Shown piece after piece: positions 1 through 11,179 of a stretch of DNA of 64,000 bases; within the stretch, counting starts at the first letter, position 1, and each line of letters starts with the position of its first letter. The notes beneath the pieces were generated by a model. That model was not told the origin of the DNA. It did not search any database and saw only the letters and a program-made list of their open reading frames with translations. The DNA comes from Triglochin maritima (lineage: Eukaryota > Streptophyta > Magnoliopsida > Alismatales > Juncaginaceae), in the NCBI GenBank assembly GCA_963682175.1, contig OY821784.1, positions 25,029,621 through 25,093,620 of the forward strand, written 5' to 3'. A program made the translations under genes and the position numbers.

Positions 1-540
1 GTTATGGGGAATGATAAGGTGAGGATATGGATGGAATTAATATTGGAAACACAATTTGTAGTGTATGTACTCTTGTTGCCTTTACCTTAGTTAATGTCTT
101 GTATGTTTTAATGATATAATCTTATCTTAATTCATGTGGAGGCATAGTAGGGTCTAGTCTTTATACATGAGTTCATTTAGCTTCATTCCAATTATTGTCT
201 TGTATGTTTTAACGATATAGTCTTATCTTATTTCATGTGGAGGCAAAGTTGGATTTAGTTTTATGATTTCATGCACTACATGTTGTGAGGAGCATAATTG
301 AACACACACACACACACATCTTTATATTCGCATTATTTCTCCAACCCTTTGGGGTTTAGTTTTATTGCTTATCTTCCATTTCCTTTTTGCATTGTAGTGT
401 AGTTTAGTGTAACCAACCTTTCTCTCCTTTCTTTACCACTCGCCTTCGAACAAACCAAAAGTCGACACACCTCTCTGTGGATCGACCCATATTTGCCACC
501 ACTTCAACGCACTTGCGGTTTAATATAAAACGAATCAATC
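1..540 (+). mobile_element. Type-A gypsy LTR, 3' portion
   Basis: This is the 3' part of a type-A LTR whose start lies outside the window. It matches the LTRs at 35139-36669 and 39304-40836 in reverse complement. It contains the family landmarks: a CA dinucleotide run at 302-318, the segment reading TTTGGGGTTTAG, and the terminal block ending in CTTGCGGTTTAAT then CAATCA at 540. No primer-binding site follows, so it is a 3' LTR or a solo LTR. The sequence resumes at 541 inside a type-B LTR, so it was inserted into that older LTR. GTGCT at 541-545 is a candidate target duplication, but the partner is not visible. Confidence 0.85.
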
Positions 541-1820
541 AGTGCTTCAAATGATAAGAAAAGATGCAAATTCAAGTGTGAAATTCGGATTAAGCAATCC
601 ATATGAATTTGTAAATATTTGATTCCAAATAACACTTCACGAAATATATCATAACATTTACAACCAAAATTCAAATCCCGTGATACAAGATGTTGTGGAA
701 AGACAATTTAAAAGAGAAAATATTCATTTTGTTAAGACTTGCCAAATGCCGATGGTCTGAGGCTGTAAAACGCGTGTCAAGACAGACTGTATTTGGAAAA
801 ACTGGACAATCGACAAACCATTAGTAATTTGGGCATACCTTTCTCCTTGAATATCCAAATCAAGTGATTGAAGCGACTTTGGAAAGATATTTGGAAGGAT
901 CACAATTACCTTTGTCAGGAGATATTCCAAATTTAGATGTTTCTGGGGTCAAATGGCGCATGAAAGACAACTGACTTGGGAGAGAGAAAATTCTATATAA
1001 TGCCTTGTATTTTATAATCAAGGGAGCTCTTCCCCTTTAGTTTAATTTTTGTTTATTTTCTATGAGGCGAGAGTCTCATGTTGTATGTACTTAGTTTCTA
1101 TTTTTATTCTTAGCTAAATAATTTTTCTCTTTTCTTTTCATGTCGCTCTTCTTTTCTTTTATGTTTTCTCTCATCATTTGTAACTAAATCCATCTCTTCG
1201 AAGATAGAGATATGAGCTAGGATGAATTAAGAATAGGGTTTCCATTATGTTGATATTTCGATTTCTTATTACTTTTGCTATTTCTCTTGAAAGAGGTAGA
1301 CGATTTATAATTATTTGATAGGTTATGATGGAGGAGGAATTCTATTTATAGCCATAGAAAAAGGTAATCGGGGACAATCCCCGGGTAAGTGGAGAATTTG
1401 TGAGTTTGGTGAACATATAAGGCTTACTTGTAAGTTTTTTAATCTTTGTTTAGAATTATATCGTTGCTTCTTTGCTTGCAAGAATTTGTGAAGTTGTAAT
1501 TAGATCTAGCTTAGGTGTTGTTTGATGATTTCATACTCTAATCACTCCAAGTCATGCTTACAAAATCTAATCTTGTGTGCTTAACAAAATGTGCAACACC
1601 TTTCCCAATTCATATCTATGCAAATGTTTTCGCCTTCTAAGGGTTTCATCTCATTGTAATTTTTTATTGTATTCTTATTCTATAAAAAACTCATAAAAAT
1701 CTATACATTATCTTTTAATATGTAAATAAAATAAAAGACCAAAAATACCAACTACCATTAAATCTATCATCATTATTTCTCATGCTTCATTGAAAAATAG
1801 AATCGATTGAAATTTGCAAT
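541..1820 (+). mobile_element. Type-B LTR fragment, copy 1
   Basis: This stretch is collinear with 57105-58138 and with 53400-54620, the other two type-B LTR copies. Shared landmarks include GTGCTTCAAATGATAAG at its start, TAATGCCTTGTATTTT near 1000, and CTTCATTGAAAAATA near 1790. It is interrupted at its left by the type-A LTR. Its 3' end near 1820 diverges before the terminal CTTGCGGTTAAATTTAAG seen in copy 2, so it is truncated. No coding capacity is seen. Confidence 0.75.
1331..1430 (-). repeat. Type-A LTR promoter-region fragment inside a type-B LTR
   Basis: About 100 bases here are absent from the other type-B copies. The first 55 match the TATA-box region of type-A LTRs in minus orientation, with TTCTATTTATAGCCATAG followed by the GGGGACAATCCCC segment. 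The remainder is unassigned. It may be a small ectopic insertion or a template-switch product. Confidence 0.55.
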
Positions 1821-2487
1821 GTATTGGTCTGTGTTACAAGTTTGATCTAACAATAATTTCTGGGTTCATTGAAGACAAGAGCTCAGAAAAGCAAATCAAA
1901 GTGTTGAGAGTGTAGGATTTCGTGTTCCCATGTATGTATACATTTTCAAATTTTAATACAAACATACAAGCTCGACTTCATATTTTTGTTGATTTTACGT
2001 ACATGTATTTGTTTATTCTAATATCATGCATTCCTACACATATTAAAATAAACAAAGGATAGAGGATCATACCCAAAGGTTATCTAAAACCTTTTAGAAG
2101 ATCCGGAGTTCCATTGCTCGTTGAATCGCCTCCAAGTGTTCACCAAAATTTAAACAAGATTAGAGAGAAATGAGCTAGCCAATCAATCTCTAATTAAGCT
2201 TAGAATCTAGCTAATAACCCTTTTTTAAGCTCATGAGGTTTCTATCTCTAAAACTTAAAACTATTAAGAGATTTTCGTGGTAATTTTTGCGTTAACATAA
2301 AAAAGTAGGATGAGGGGTCCTTTTATAGGCTCCCAAAACATCATTATCAAGAACTATTCTTTAGTCATGATCTCTTGCTTATTCTCTCCAAAAATTAATC
2401 TCAAATGGCCACATAAGCATCCTAAAAAATGTTTGATCAAATCTGGAATTAATCCAACCCATGATCTAATTATTCTCTTAATAATTC
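1821..2487. other. AT-rich unassigned stretch
   Basis: No recognisable gene, RNA or repeat boundary is seen. The sequence is AT rich with short ORFs only. Given the copia fragment farther right it could be the edge of an old copia LTR, but I cannot show terminal repeats. Confidence 0.4.
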
Positions 2488-2900
2488 ACGCAAAAATGTG
2501 TTGTTCGGTTGACCGAGAATTCTTCGCGATTAACCAAACCATTCGTTTTTAACACATGTTCGGTGGACCGTGAGCTAGACGGTCGACCGAATATGCCTGA
2601 GAAAAATTCTCTGGAAAAATTCGGACGATCCGCATCTTGCTCCGGTCGACCGTTGACCCACCAAAATTTCTCCTGACGAATCTTCATCGGACGACCGTGT
2701 CACCTTCGGTCTACCGAAAATATCCCAAGATATCTCCTGGATATTTTCTCTCGGTTGACCGTTCACGCTCGGTTGACCAAACCCAATTGTCCAGGCACTC
2801 CAGACAATTTCGGTCAACCAATTGTGTTTACCCGTTCCCCGTTCGGTTGACCGTTCCGAAGACACCTCAGTCGACCGAACCCTAAACGGTTTACCGGGTT
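2488..2900. repeat. Cluster of GGTYGACCG palindromes
   Basis: About eleven copies of a short palindrome built on GGTCGACCG or GGTTGACCG occur in about 400 bases, for example near 2505, 2580, 2643, 2752, 2842 and 2869. The stretch is more GC rich than its surroundings. Overlapping short ORFs on both strands come from the palindromic words and are not convincing genes. The same words recur at 63788-63870. Confidence 0.75.
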
Positions 2901-4057
2901 TGACCCCGATTTTATTTCCAACAAAATTTGATCTTTTGAGGTTTTTAGTAAATTCATATCTTATGTAATATATTATCCTATGTAATATTAAATTATTACA
3001 CCCCTTAATATACACACCTCATACGAATTTATTATGATTCTAATTATGCCAATTCTCATGACACATTGATTTTATTCATTCACCACATGTGTCCCCTTTT
3101 CACATGAAACCCGACACATTATATGAACTCAAAATCAAGCTTCTTGTTTCCCAGTTTTGTGGTGTGACCTATAGGAGGATGTAAGTCAAATTGGCAGCAA
3201 TATTAAACACTCAATATCTCAAACTATAAGCGGTATCTAGCTACACATTATAGTTACCCAATTAGCATAGATGTCTCTGTTCCACTCGAACCAAAACACG
3301 ATCCATTTAGTGATGTAAGTGCACCACTTGTGTCCGTCCCTTGCCTCATGATATTAAGAATATATACAAAGTAGAAATGTGTCACATTTATATTATATTC
3401 ATTTCTTGATCTTTTTAAGCTAATTATAACTATGTAACTTAACTTAAGTTACATTGTGCACATTATAATTTTGCTTTATCAAGGGGCCCAGTAATATCAT
3501 CACTCAATTAGGAGGGGCAATGATAATCGTTTGACTAACTATCTTTTCCAGCACAAGTCATGTTCAACCAACTATTGCCTTTATCACTATACTCATTGAT
3601 AGCTTTTGACAATAATCAAATTAAGCACTTCTTGAGTGAAAAGATACAAGTCTCATATCTTAGGATCCAAGACACAGTAAAACATTAATGACACAAAACA
3701 CAATTCCATAATGTTTTACTTGTTAGGTCTATTCAATATATAAAATTAATATTTTCCTCTTTTATATACTCGTGTCGTTAATTATTTGTAGAGCTACAAC
3801 AATCGATGACCAACATGACAATCTTATTTCCGTGATTAATGTTCCATGTTAATTACCATGATTGTGAATAACTTTTGATTTATGCAAACCAGTATCTTTT
3901 AGAGCTCTACGGTTAAGGATCAAGTGCCTCTCCCTTAACACTTCCAAAAGACGAATACCATAATCAAGGAACAAAATGTTTGCACATCCAATTCATAATA
4001 ATTGACATATAAAAGTAAAACTTTTAGAACACATTCATTTCAGAGAGCATAATCAAA
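2901..4057. other. AT-rich stretch without recognised genes
   Basis: I see no open frame, RNA gene or terminal repeat here. It lies on the 3' side of the minus-strand copia RT remnant at 4058-4490, where RNase H and a 3' LTR would be expected. The RNase H region is absent. Part of this DNA may be decayed copia 3' sequence, which is only positional inference. Confidence 0.4.
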
Positions 4058-4490
4058 TTAGAACACATCCAATGCTCAGGACCTGCGTTGGATTGATGAC
4101 GACTTGTCACGCTTAGAGCATACGAGACATCGGGTCTTATGCAAGTCATCGCGTACATGATCGATCCTATTGCCGAAGCATAAGGGATATCTTTCATGTA
4201 CTTTAAGTCTTTACGTGATTCAGCACGTTGAGACTTCTTGAGTTGCATACCCATACTCATTGGCACATTGCCCTTTTTGGAGTTGTTCATGCTGAACATT
4301 TCCAAGACTTTGTCAATGTATGTATGTTGATTTAGGCCAATGAGTCTACGGGATCTCTCTATATATGTTGATTCCCAAGATGTATTGAGCCTCACCCATA
4401 TCTTTCATCGAAAATGTAGATTTCAATGAACTTCTCGTTTGCTCAAGCAAAGGTATATGATTTCCCATGAGGAGTATGTCATCAACATAT
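4058..4490 (-). pseudogene. Old copia RT remnant, carboxyl half
   Basis: Minus-strand translation gives the copia RT palm and connection: VDDILLMG directly at the insertion point, then SMKDMGEA, LIGLNQHTYIDKVL, and SIMYAMTCIRPDVSYAL up to GPEHW. A frameshift lies near 4350, and homology stops near 4058, so RNase H is missing. The amino-side half of the same domain continues at 11566-11670, on the other side of the copia element 4491-11560. It is a dead RT that served as the insertion site. High confidence on the family, low on its lineage. Confidence 0.9.
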
Positions 4491-4871
4491 TGTAAGCAAT
4501 CTACGATTGAATCTACAGGTTCAGATTTGCCTTTGTAGGAGAGAACCTATGGCAGCGGAAGGGAACCGGAGATCACCTCACAGAGTCGCCTCGAGCACCG
4601 GCCGACCTTCAATTCTCGTGGAGAAGAAGGACTAATCCACAACCCAAGAGTCTACGGGAGGAGTGGAGGAGAAGGTGGGATGGATGAGAGAGAGAGGAGA
4701 GGTGGCAGCTAGGGTTAGGGTTTGCACACAAGGAATGCAACCCCCTCCAATGAGAGCCTCCTCTTCTTATATAGAAGAGTCTTCCCTAAACCCTAATGCG
4801 CAGCCAATGAGAGTGTGCCACGTGTCAGTGCTTTGGGTAAACATCATCTTAATCCTTAGATTAATCCAATA
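4491..4871 (-). repeat. copia 3' LTR
   Basis: 381 bases, nearly identical to 11180-11560. On the minus strand it begins TATTGGATTAATC and ends GCTTACA. It carries a TATATAA promoter element (plus-strand positions about 4775-4782) and a following CT/telo-box segment with AACCCTAACCCTA. Confidence 0.92.
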
Positions 4872-4883
4872 TCTCCCACTTGC
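4872..4883 (-). other. copia polypurine tract
   Basis: On the minus strand CAAGTGGGAGA abuts the 3' LTR. This is the usual copia plus-strand priming tract, placed just upstream of the 3' LTR. Confidence 0.8.
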
Positions 4884-4917
4884 ACAACAGCACGTCAACA
4901 ACACGTCATCTTCTTTT

Positions 4918-5118
4918 GTGTCCCTGACACATATGTATATATCCCCGATACATACAATCATAAGATGGCAATGTGTCACCTCTTCATGTGTCCCCGACAC
5001 ATATGTATATATCCCTGATATATATAACTATTTCCCTCTTCCAAGAATTCATCCACAATACGCAAGTCTCCGATCATGTATCCCTGATACAAGACTATCT
5101 GTGTCCCCGACACATGCA
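4918..5118. repeat. Six short hyphenated palindromes in the copia 3' region
   Basis: Six copies of the pattern GTRTCCCYGAYAC or close variants lie within 200 bases: GTGTCCCTGACAC, TATCCCCGATA, GTGTCCCCGACAC, TATCCCTGATATA, GTATCCCTGATAC and GTGTCCCCGACAC. Several are followed by ATATGTATATAT. Each could form a short hairpin in element RNA. No coding function is apparent. Confidence 0.75.
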
Positions 5119-6119
5119 CTCTTCCGATCATACGGACAAATGGGTCGTGCGACCGGTGATGCACCTGCAATTAGGAGTCTCAAACTAGAAACCTTACTAG
5201 AATGCCAGAATGACAACATCCTCACAAAAATAATAATTAGCAGTCAAATGCACATCACTGTTCCCCAGGTTTACTCAGAAACTCACTTGACATGAACGGT
5301 ATCTCGATCCCTCGGAGAGAATACCTTCTTTTCCTCAAGGTACTTGCTACTGTATCCAATACAGTTGGGCCCAGCAAATACTTTTAGTGCAGTCGAGTCA
5401 AACCTTTCCCTTCGCCCCAGACCACCATTACACTCAGAGTTGACTCCTTTCCCGAAGATGCCTCTTTAGACGGAATCTCTCATGGTCATAGATGACATCC
5501 CAAAGTAGACACATCAACTATTTGCTTCATGGTGTCGTCGAAGGTTACTGAGAGTAACTAATGACAATCAAGTCTTGGACTCACACAGTGAAGGAGTAGG
5601 GATCCATCCTTTCACTTCCCAATGGTCGCTCATCACATGTTGTATGACAAACATGTTATGGTGGATCATACTGTAAACAACAGTATGTCTGTCTCTCAAC
5701 ACCATACAAGTCTTAGTCCAGTCGCACCCCCTCTACGCCTGACCTGAGCTTCATCATTGTCGCCTTAACACCATACAAGTGTCACCTGGTGCCACATGTG
5801 ATGCTCGCACTTGGCTTCTATAGGTCACATGAATCGTAGGAACATTTATGTCAATCCTCACCAACATAGAGGATCTCATCTTGATTCCTAATCAAGGCGA
5901 CTGTCCTATCATGAACTACTCTGGATCTATCATACAAGATCTCCTCATGATCAATCTCATCTCTGCTCGCTATCAAAAAGCGGCAGAGGTGAATGCTCGT
6001 GTGAGTAAGCATTTTTCAGCCTATTGACAGAATAATATTTTATGCTAGAACAATCACATCAACCAAACAGATAGTCGAAAAACAATCACTCATAAAAGGA
6101 AGTTAGACATACCAATACA
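5119..6119 (-). other. copia 3' non-coding region
   Basis: About 1 kb between the palindrome cluster and the end of the polyprotein frame. No env-like ORF, transmembrane stretch or RNA gene is seen on either strand. With the palindromes the region between pol and 3' LTR is about 1.25 kb, long for a simple copia element. Confidence 0.6.
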
Positions 6120-7604
6120 TCAAAGTCTGCATAAGCCTAAGGACTTCACATGAGACACAAACGAGTCCTTAGCTATAGCCTTGGTAAGAGGGTCAGCTAC
6201 CATAAGACTAGTAGACACATGTCTTAACACAACTTCCTTTCTCGCTATGATGTCCTTCACAAAATGATACCTAACCTGTATATGTTTGGTCTTTCCATGA
6301 TATTTGGGGTCTTTCACATAACAAAGGGCAGCCATGCTGTCACAATAGACAACAACAGGCTCATCAGATGTCTCTATAAGCCCAGTATGTTGTAAGAACC
6401 TCCTCAACCAAACTGCCTCCTGTACTGCTGCAAAGCATGCAACATACTCTGCTTCCATAGTCGATAGGGCTATACAAGTTTGCTTCTTACTGGACCATGA
6501 GATGGCCCCATTAGCCAGCAAGAAAGTATAACCAGAGGTAGACTTCCTTTCATCAATGTCTCCAGCCCAATCGGCGTCACTATAGCCAATCAGGCGGAGA
6601 TCTGATGCTTGGTAACACAGCATGAAGTTACTCGTTCCTCTGAGGTATCTCATGATTCTCTTGACCGCCTTCCAGTGCTCCATGCTTGGGTTGGACTGGT
6701 ATCTACTCACCATGCCCACAACATAACAAATGTCTGGCCTAGTACACATCATAGCGTACATAAGGCTTCCCACAACATTGGAGTATGGAACCTTGCTCAT
6801 TTTGGCCTTCTCTTCAGGAGTCTCAGGATGCTTATCAAGGCTTAAGTGCAAACCCTTCTCAACAGGAGTGTCGATTGATTTGCATTTGTCCATATGATAT
6901 TTCTTTAAGACGTTGTTAATATAAGTCTTTTGAGACAATCCCAGAAGTCTCTTGGACCTATCTCTAACAATCTTGACACCAAGAACGTAGCTAGCTTCAC
7001 CCATGTCCTTCATATCAAACGTGGAGGACAACCACTCTTTAGTGGATTTCAGAAACTCTTTGCTATTGCCAGCCATGAGTATGTCATCAACATACAAGGT
7101 CAGAATGACAAATTTACCATTGGATCTCTTAACGTACACACAATGATCTTCCTCAAGCATAGAGAACACATTCTCTGATATAGGTTGATGGAAGCGAATG
7201 TTCCACTGTCTAGACGCTTGTTTTAAGCCATATAAGGACTTATTGAGCTTGCACACTTTGCGCTCTTGTCCTTTGACGTCAAAACCTTGAGGTTGATCCA
7301 TATAGATCTCCTCCTCAAGTTCTCCATTGAGAAAAGCAGTCTTTACATCCATTTGGTAAAGCTCTAAGTCCATCTGAGCTACAATAGCTAGTAGAAGGCG
7401 GATGGAGGCAAACCTAACCACGGGTGAAAATGTTTCCTCAAAATCCACGCCTTCTCTTTGGGTGTAGCCTTTAGCTACCAGTCTAGCCTTCAACCTATCA
7501 ATAGATCCATCCGCCATCCTCTTAATCTTGAGGATCCACTTGGCCCCAATGGCCTTTCGGTTTGGCGGTAAGTCGACCAAGTCCCAGACTCAATTAACTT
7601 TCAT
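6120..7604 (-). pseudogene. copia reverse transcriptase and RNase H
   Basis: This is the carboxyl half of the Pol polyprotein. It copies element RNA to DNA and degrades the RNA strand in cytoplasmic particles. Visible RT blocks are [41 protein letters not shown], the catalytic [10 protein letters not shown], and [16 protein letters not shown]. RNase H follows with [28 protein letters not shown] and YCDSMAAL, ending in ADPLTKA and a stop at 6120. An open stretch of 486 codons is the longest coding stretch of the element. An in-frame TGA lies just upstream, before [11 protein letters not shown], so it is read as part of a broken polyprotein, not as a separate gene. Confidence 0.93.
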
Positions 7605-8218
7605 CGACTCCAACTCTTCCTTTATAGCTTCTAACTAATCTTTCGCATTTGGACCTTCCAAAGCCTCTTTCAAGGTCTCCGGTTCTTGCTCATCGATTAC
7701 TGTCATCCCGGATGATTCATAATCAATTTCTTCTTGAGCTATCATGAGTGCCTCATCCTCTAAGCGAAATCGCCTACGAGGAATGAGCCCGCGTTTACTT
7801 CGACGCAGATGGGTATCTGATGGCTCATCCTCCGTGAGAGCTATCAGATCCTCAACATTGCTGCTCCCACTAGGATCGACTGGTGGAACCTCATGTTCAA
7901 CTTCCAGATCCTGATCTTGTGGAGTGGTAATGTCCTCATCTTGTTGTTCAAAGAAGTCCACTGACTCTTTGATAGCTCCAGCAAGAGTTGGAAAATCATT
8001 TTCCAAGAATGTGGCATCCCTAGACTCGAGTTCCGTCCTTCTTTCATTCTCGTCTAACCCGATAAAAACATAACCTTTGGAGAAATCACTTATTTTACAA
8101 AGATACATTTTTCCCTCTAGGTCCTAGTTTTCGATATCAGTGACTAGTAGAATGAATGTATGCCGCGCATCCCCACGGACGCAGCAGACTAAAATCAGGC
8201 TTCCATCTTGTCCATAAC
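7605..8218 (-). pseudogene. copia integrase-RT linker region
   Basis: The frame at 7635-8108 encodes the post-integrase part of the polyprotein, including KGYVFIGLDENERR, an acidic linker and LRRSKR, a usual copia spacer between integrase and RT. It ends at an in-frame TAG at a position where related elements have a tryptophan codon. Upstream, the stretch at 8109-8218 continues integrase homology (ELWTRWKPDFS, LRPWGCAAYIH) in a different frame, with a stop and a frameshift near 8110. The acidic linker is poorly conserved in the family and gives little lineage information. Confidence 0.85.
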
Positions 8219-8407
8219 TCATATGGAGTTGAGGGAACCAATTTTTGTTGGAACTCTATTGAGGATATAGGCAGCAGTCATTAGAGCATCTCCCCAAAAC
8301 GAAATTGGTAAGCTCGCATGCGCCATCATGGATCTAACCATGTCTAGCAACGTTCTCTTCCTTCTCTCGGCAACACCATTTTGCTGAGGAGTATAAGGCA
8401 TAGTGAG
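8219..8407 (-). pseudogene. copia integrase, catalytic Glu segment
   Basis: This short open segment carries YTPQQNGVAERRKRTLLDM, containing the third catalytic residue (Glu) of the DDE integrase core, then SLPISFWGDAL. It is separated from the upstream integrase only by one TAA at 8408-8410 in the same frame, consistent with a single nonsense change from glutamine. Confidence 0.9.
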
Positions 8408-9499
8408 TTATCTAGATATCCCCTTTTCATCACATAACTCTTTGAACATTATGGAGAGATACTCACCACCTCTATCCGTTCTAAGAGTTTTTATCTTATT
8501 ATCCAACTGATTCTCAACTAAGCTCATGAATTTCTTAAAACATTCTAGAGCTTCTGACTTGTGAGAAATAAGATAAATATGACCATATCTAGTGAAGTCA
8601 TCAATGAATGTGATGAAGTAACTTTGTCCATGTCTAGTACGCACATTCAAAGGTCCACAAATATCTGAGTGAATTAGTTCTAAAGGAGAAGTAGCCCTAA
8701 TGGCTTTTCCGAACGGTTTTCTAGTTGCCTTTCCAGCTAGACAAGATTCACAGGTCGGCAATTCAAATTTGGAGCATTCTCCTAATACCCCCTCCTTTGC
8801 CAACATAACTGAATCATTATTCATGGAATTTTGGTTCATAAAGGCACCAGTATTATGATTGAAATCATAAATTACGTCCAACACAATAAAACCGTTTGAA
8901 AGAAAGGCACGTCCATAATAAATGTTAGCAAGGTATAAACCCATATCATTGTTCCCAAAAGCAACTTTAAAACCATGTCTCATCAAAACAACAACAGAAA
9001 TAATATTTCGCCGTATAGCTGGTGCATACAACACGTCGTGAAGTAATAAGATTCGGCCACTTCGCAAAGCCACTTTGCATGTGCCAACTCCAAGAACTTC
9101 AATGCTAGTGTTGTTTGACATGTTTATTCGCCTCCAACTTGGAACACGACGATATTCCACGAAGGCAGAACGATCCTTTGTTATGTGGTCCGTGGCACCT
9201 GAATCCACAATCCACACAGGAGAATGATCAGTGAGCATCACAGAACTAGTCACGTTACAATTCGAGGGATTACACACAATAATTACCTTTTTCTTAGTGC
9301 ACTCACGAGCAAAATGTCCAGTCTTTCGGCAGTTAAAACAAGTCACATTAGACTTATCTTTCCCACCTCTGGATCCTCGAGGTCGTTTCTTTCCAGCTTT
9401 GTCTTCGCCGGTTGCAAGGTGGTTTACACAAAACACTTCTACCTTGCAACTCCCACTAGGCATGCGAGTTCCCAAAAAACAGTTTTCAAAAAAATCCAA
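8408..9499 (-). pseudogene. copia zinc knuckle, protease and integrase amino part
   Basis: An open frame of 363 codons. Near residue 54 is a CCHC zinc knuckle, CFNCRKTGHFAREC, the RNA-binding end of Gag. Near residue 98 is the aspartic protease site IVDSGATDHI. From about residue 230 comes the pre-integrase finger, of which only CESCLAGK is clear. The usual His pair segment (LWHxRLGH-like) is missing, so the HHCC finger looks deleted. The first two integrase Asp residues are present in IHSDICGP and LRTDRGGEY. The first 40 residues do not resemble Gag capsid. Normal copia polyproteins carry about 200 more Gag residues upstream. Confidence 0.9.
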
Positions 9500-11165
9500 T
9501 CAACATCACACAGATATGATTACTACATTACTTCTATATCGAGCTAATGACCCCCATTAGGGATTTAGCCTCTTATACGGGGACCTGCATGAGCCTTATA
9601 GCAATAATATCGCAATAAAAAATAAAGGAGCCCCTCGTCTCCTTAGGGCAATAAACAATCCACAGTCCATAATTATTACAGTCCATAAATATTACAGTCC
9701 ATAAAAATTACAGTCCATAAATATTACAACCCAACTCTCAATAAGGCATAAATAAAAATTACAGTCCATAAATATCTATTGCAAATGGAAATGAATGAAT
9801 GAAATTACGCTCAACTCTCAATAAGGCAGTAAATAAAATCAGCAACCATTCATTCCATACAAGCACAATCTTTCTATACGTTAGCACAATCCGACGTATG
9901 AAAAAAATTACCATAAAGTGTGCACCTCATTCAAACAAGAAGGAAGTAATGCATAAGGACACAATGCATGTATGGTGCACGAATATAGGCAAAAAACGTG
10001 TTAGGTAATAACAAGCAATCTCCACAATAATCATTCTCAAAACAGATTTTTTTTATTCTTTCCCTAATCAATATAATCATGATAGCACAAAAATTATCCT
10101 ACTTTGATTAGGAAAGAAAAAATCCAAAATTCTATGGTGGAGAGCAACACTTATTTTTGCATCAAAGGAAAGCATTCAAACATATGTTTAAGGCAATAAA
10201 ACTCCAGCCCCATAATATCTTCCCAAAATTTTCAGAATTAGCCAATCTTTTCTTAATCAATAGAGGCATGCAATCAACAATAATTATGCTACTTGTATTG
10301 GAAAGAAAAGTTCGAAATTCTTTGGTGGAGGGCATCACATATATTCACATTTGATGAAAAGGAAATATATCAAATGAAATGCATGCAATCATTCAAAAAA
10401 AATCCGAAAATCCTTAATGAGTTAACATATATGTGTATTCAATCATAAAGGAAATATTTCAAATGAAATGCATGCAATCATTCCAAAAGAAACACATAGC
10501 CGAAAAATAGCAATAATCATGCACATAATTCAGCAATCATTATCAAATTCTAGATGCATGCATATATGATCAAAAATTGCACATACATGAATAAGGAAAC
10601 AACTGTGTATCCTTAGATGCATGAACAAGATTTTTGAAAAAAAATGATGCATAATCCGAAATACATGATCACATCATGAAACATATGTAATATCCAACTC
10701 TTGTAACATCAATTATCATCATTCTCTTAAGCTAATATGCGCATAAAAACAGTAAAAATAAGATCTAGCCGCATGCTTGAAAGATGGAATAACAATATGC
10801 TCAACAATCAAAGTTAAAACATGTAGCCCTAGGCACATGCTTAACAAGAAAGATGAACTATGCGCAAGAATGAATCGTCCATTTTCAACACAAGATGCAT
10901 GCTAAAAATAAAAAAAATATGCGCAAGAAAAGAGAGATGATTCAAGTAAAACTAATTGCATGTAAAGGATGAATCAAACAAGTCATGCGCTAGGGTGAGA
11001 AAGAAAAACCCACCATCAAACCCCATCCGCATGAAAGGAGAGAAAGAAAAAAAACAAAACCATATGAATCCGAAAAAAAAATTCTTTCAAAGAACCACCG
11101 AAATGTCAACTCATATTAAATGAAGAAGAAGGTGCTCTAAAACAAAACTCGGAGGTGACCAAGAT
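9500..11165 (-). other. Non-coding copia leader replacing gag
   Basis: About 1.67 kb lie between the primer site and the zinc knuckle, where leader and gag capsid should be. The minus strand is T rich, like plant introns, with no long open frame. It contains dispersed direct repeats such as AAATGAAATGCATGCAATCATT near 10370 and 10460. It may be a sequence acquired when gag was lost, or an intron-like leader. I cannot decide between these. Confidence 0.6.
9663..9776. repeat. Tandem TTACAGTCCATAAATA repeat
   Basis: Five near-perfect units of about 17 bases (ACAGTCCATAAATATT and variants) stand in tandem, with a further unit after a short spacer. The spacer word CAACTCTCAATAAGGCA recurs at about 9810. 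It lies in the gag-less leader of the copia element. Confidence 0.8.
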
Positions 11166-11178
11166 GGCTCTGGTACCA
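11166..11178 (-). other. copia primer-binding site (initiator tRNA-Met)
   Basis: On the minus strand TGGTACCAGAGCC follows the 5' LTR after one base. This is the standard copia primer site complementary to the 3' end of initiator tRNA-Met, with one difference from the common TGGTATCAGAGC. Confidence 0.88.
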
Positions 11179-11179
11179 A

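Noticed and set aside
2575..3015. Minus-strand ORF of 146 codons
   Set aside because: The residues RSTE and SSERSTE repeat because of the GGTCGACCG words; open on several frames at once, as expected for palindromic repeats.
4663..5295. Plus-strand ORF of 210 codons
   Set aside because: It crosses the copia LTR, polypurine tract and palindrome array in antisense; composition follows the repeats and there is no domain.
9663..9776. Possible CRISPR-like array
   Set aside because: Units are tandem, AT rich and without unique spacers; this is a plant retroelement leader.
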